Source: JBDTNL01 sp039933785
Lineage (GTDB): Bacteria > Acidobacteriota > Thermoanaerobaculia > Multivoradales > JAGPDF01
DNA: 13,935 bases
Direction of reading: 5' to 3'
Assembly: GCA_039933785.1 (NCBI GenBank)
Contig: JBDTNL010000084.1
Coordinates: forward strand, 1 to 13,935
Shown here piece by piece: positions 12,914 through 13,935 of the stretch. A program made the translations under genes and the position numbers. Position 1 is the stretch's first letter; each line of letters opens with the position of its first letter. Under the pieces are notes generated by a model, which was not told where the DNA came from, did not search any database, and saw only the letters and a program-made list of their open reading frames with translations.

Positions 12914-13408
12914 GTGAAGGGAATGTTCAAGCGGCGCCCATTTGCCAGCCTGCGCTTCCTCGGAAGCCTGGCGGCGCTCGCGCTGGCGGCTCTCCACTTG
13001 CCGCTGCTTCTGCAGCGCTTCAGCGACAACTCGATCAGCGAGCCGGTCGTCCTGCTGCGTTGGTTGGGAGCGCTGGCACTGCTGGCGGGATTTGCCGCGT
13101 CCCGCCGGCGCGGCGACTCACTGGTGCGCGGCCGAACCGCGTTGGTGCTCTGGCTTCTCGTCCTGGTGCTCCACATCGGTATGGCAGCTCCGGTTGCCGA
13201 CCACGAGTTGCTCGCGGTCGCGCCAGTGATCGCCTGCCTCATGCTCGTGCTCGCGCCGCGCCTGCTTCGCGCCGCGCGGCCGCGGCGTTCGACCTGGACT
13301 TTCCAGCGGCTTCTCGAGCTCACTGTTCGCCCCTCCATTGCCGGCCGCGTGCCGGCCGTTTTCTCTCCCCGTCCTCCCCCAGCTCGGTTCGGTACGGCAG
13401 TCGCCTGA
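12914..13408 (+). CDS. Four-helix membrane protein of unknown function
   Basis: I do not recognise this 164-residue protein. It has a basic start (MKGMFKRRPF) and four hydrophobic segments at about 12-33, 45-62, 74-91 and 99-116. Single His and acidic residues lie at the loop and helix ends (LHIGMAAPVADHEL, about 86-99). After residue 116 it becomes Arg-rich, then Pro-rich. GC-rich third positions run through the whole frame, which supports a real gene. GTG 12914 or the in-frame ATG 12923 could be the start; AAGG lies just before the ATG. It follows ssb by 38 bp and precedes the TonB receptor, so it could serve metal or ligand uptake; this is inference. A terminator-like hairpin lies inside its last codons. 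Confidence 0.68.
   Translation: MKGMFKRRPFASLRFLGSLAALALAALHLPLLLQRFSDNSISEPVVLLRWLGALALLAGFAASRRRGDSLVRGRTALVLWLLVLVLHIGMAAPVADHELLAVAPVIACLMLVLAPRLLRAARPRRSTWTFQRLLELTVRPSIAGRVPAVFSPRPPPARFGTAVA
13342..13365 (+). terminator. Terminator-like hairpin inside the 3' end of the membrane-protein gene
   Basis: CGGCCG (13342-13347) pairs with CGGCCG (13353-13358) around a 5-base loop and is followed directly by TTTTCTC. A GC-only stem followed by T's is the form of an intrinsic terminator, though the T-run is short. It lies about 50 bp before the stop codon of the frame it occupies. Confidence 0.45.
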
Positions 13409-13413
13409 CCGCC

Positions 13414-13429
13414 GCGGCTCTCGAGCCGC
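13414..13429. repeat. Hairpin just after the membrane-protein stop codon
   Basis: GCGGCT (13414-13419) pairs with AGCCGC (13424-13429) around a CTCG tetraloop, 5 bases after the stop at 13408. No T-tract follows. It may act in transcript end formation. Confidence 0.55.
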
Positions 13430-13447
13430 AACCACCGAACCCCTAGC

Positions 13448-13473
13448 CTCGCGGCGTCCCCGGACGTGGCGAG
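13448..13473. repeat. Nested 26-bp imperfect palindrome upstream of the TonB receptor
   Basis: CTCGC/GCGAG (13448-13452 with 13469-13473) encloses CGTCC/GGACG (13455-13459 with 13462-13466), joined by a G-G mismatch and a G-T wobble. It lies about 50 bp before the receptor ATG and could be an operator or a leader hairpin. No clear promoter was seen in 13430-13523. Confidence 0.6.
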
Positions 13474-13523
13474 TTCAGCGTGCGCAGCCATCGATCACCA
13501 CAGCGCGCGGAGAGGACTCACAG

Positions 13524-13935
13524 ATGTCTCGTCTTCAATTCGTGCCACGCCGCCCGATCGCGGCCCTGGCTTTGGCCATGGCGCTCGCATCCTTTCTCCC
13601 GGCCACCGCGCAGGACGAACCGCAGTCCGCCAAGCCCGACAAGAGCGACAAGACCGGGGCCGCGGCGCCCAAACCCTCGGACTCCTTCTTCGCGGCCACG
13701 ACGGTGACCGCCCTCGGCCGCGAAACCGATAGCTTTGAAGTCGCCACTCCGGTCACCGTCGTTCCGCTCCAGGAGATCGAGCGCCGCATGCCGGCGAACC
13801 CGGCGGCGCTCCTACTCGATCAGCCTGGTGTAGATCTCAACGGCGTTGGACCCAACCAACAGCGGCCGGTCATTCGCGGTCAGCGTGGACTGCGGGTGCT
13901 CTTCCTCGAGGATGGCCTGCGGCTCAACAACGCCC
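13524..13935 (+). CDS. TonB-dependent outer-membrane receptor, N-terminal part only
   Basis: TonB-dependent receptors are outer-membrane beta-barrels that import ligands such as siderophores, vitamins, metals or glycans, using energy from ExbB-ExbD-TonB. The window holds the first 137 codons. Residues 1-29 are a signal peptide (MSRLQFVPRRPIAALALAMA, then ASFLPATA before QDE). A Lys/Asp/Pro-rich spacer follows to about 52, then a TonB-box-like FFAATTVTALGRE (55-67). The plug domain begins at about 72 (FEVATPVTVVPLQEIERRM; LLDQPGVDLNGVG; RPVIRGQRGLRVLFLEDG, 114-131). GGAGAGGA lies about 7 bases before ATG 13524. The ligand cannot be told from this part. Confidence 0.95.
   Translation, partial: MSRLQFVPRRPIAALALAMALASFLPATAQDEPQSAKPDKSDKTGAAAPKPSDSFFAATTVTALGRETDSFEVATPVTVVPLQEIERRMPANPAALLLDQPGVDLNGVGPNQQRPVIRGQRGLRVLFLEDGLRLNNA

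Noticed and set aside
12514..13491. Minus-strand 325-codon open frame
   Set aside because: It is antisense to ssb and the membrane-protein gene; Arg/Ser-rich shadow translation.
1..13935. Search for CRISPR arrays, insertion sequences, prophage or defence genes
   Set aside because: No regularly spaced repeats, transposase, integrase or known defence domain was seen; every sizeable gene but one is a recognisable family.

Overview
This is a 13.9 kb window of compact, GC-rich bacterial chromosome, by eye roughly two thirds G+C. The start of an ExbD/TolR protein, a lipoprotein resembling LolB and a TonB-dependent receptor show a Gram-negative cell with an outer membrane. The gene order and the style of several proteins fit Acidobacteriota (for example Thermoanaerobaculia-like bacteria) or a similar deep Gram-negative lineage, but this is inference and no rRNA is present to fix it. 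No insertion sequence, prophage or CRISPR array was seen. Most genes are housekeeping.

Left part (1-8860, all minus strand). In order of transcription: a secreted TPR-repeat protein, a LolB-like lipoprotein, ispE, tRNA-Gln(UUG), prs, rplY/ctc (bL25), pth, rpsF (bS6), rpsR (bS18), rplI (bL9), a sugar-type SAM methyltransferase, and the first 31 codons of exbD/tolR. The block from lolB to pth matches the arrangement lolB-ispE-prs (plus L25 and pth) known from Proteobacteria. S6-S18-L9 is the classic ribosomal operon. Spacings are mostly 2-60 bp. The exception is the 222 bp between pth and rpsF, which holds a perfect 24-bp inverted repeat, a candidate promoter, and two hairpins in the presumed rpsF leader.

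Right part (8972-13935, mostly plus strand). A strong promoter diverging from the TPR gene drives a protein with an N-terminal MshEN module (two 24-residue c-di-GMP-type motifs), a Pro/Ala linker and a GAF-like C-terminus. It is followed by an HU/IHF-type DNA-binding protein with a consensus -35 promoter, an M50 site-2-type membrane protease, dtd (D-aminoacyl-tRNA deacylase, convergent on the minus strand), ssb, a four-helix membrane protein of unknown function, and the first 137 codons of a TonB-dependent receptor.

Functionally, the minus block joins translation (S6, S18, L9, L25, Pth, tRNA-Gln) with precursor supply (PRPP by Prs, isoprenoid by IspE) and outer-membrane biogenesis. I found no convincing new multi-gene system. 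The points most worth checking are the pth-rpsF intergenic region, the MshEN/GAF-like protein without an ATPase, and small structured elements around the TonB receptor and rplY.
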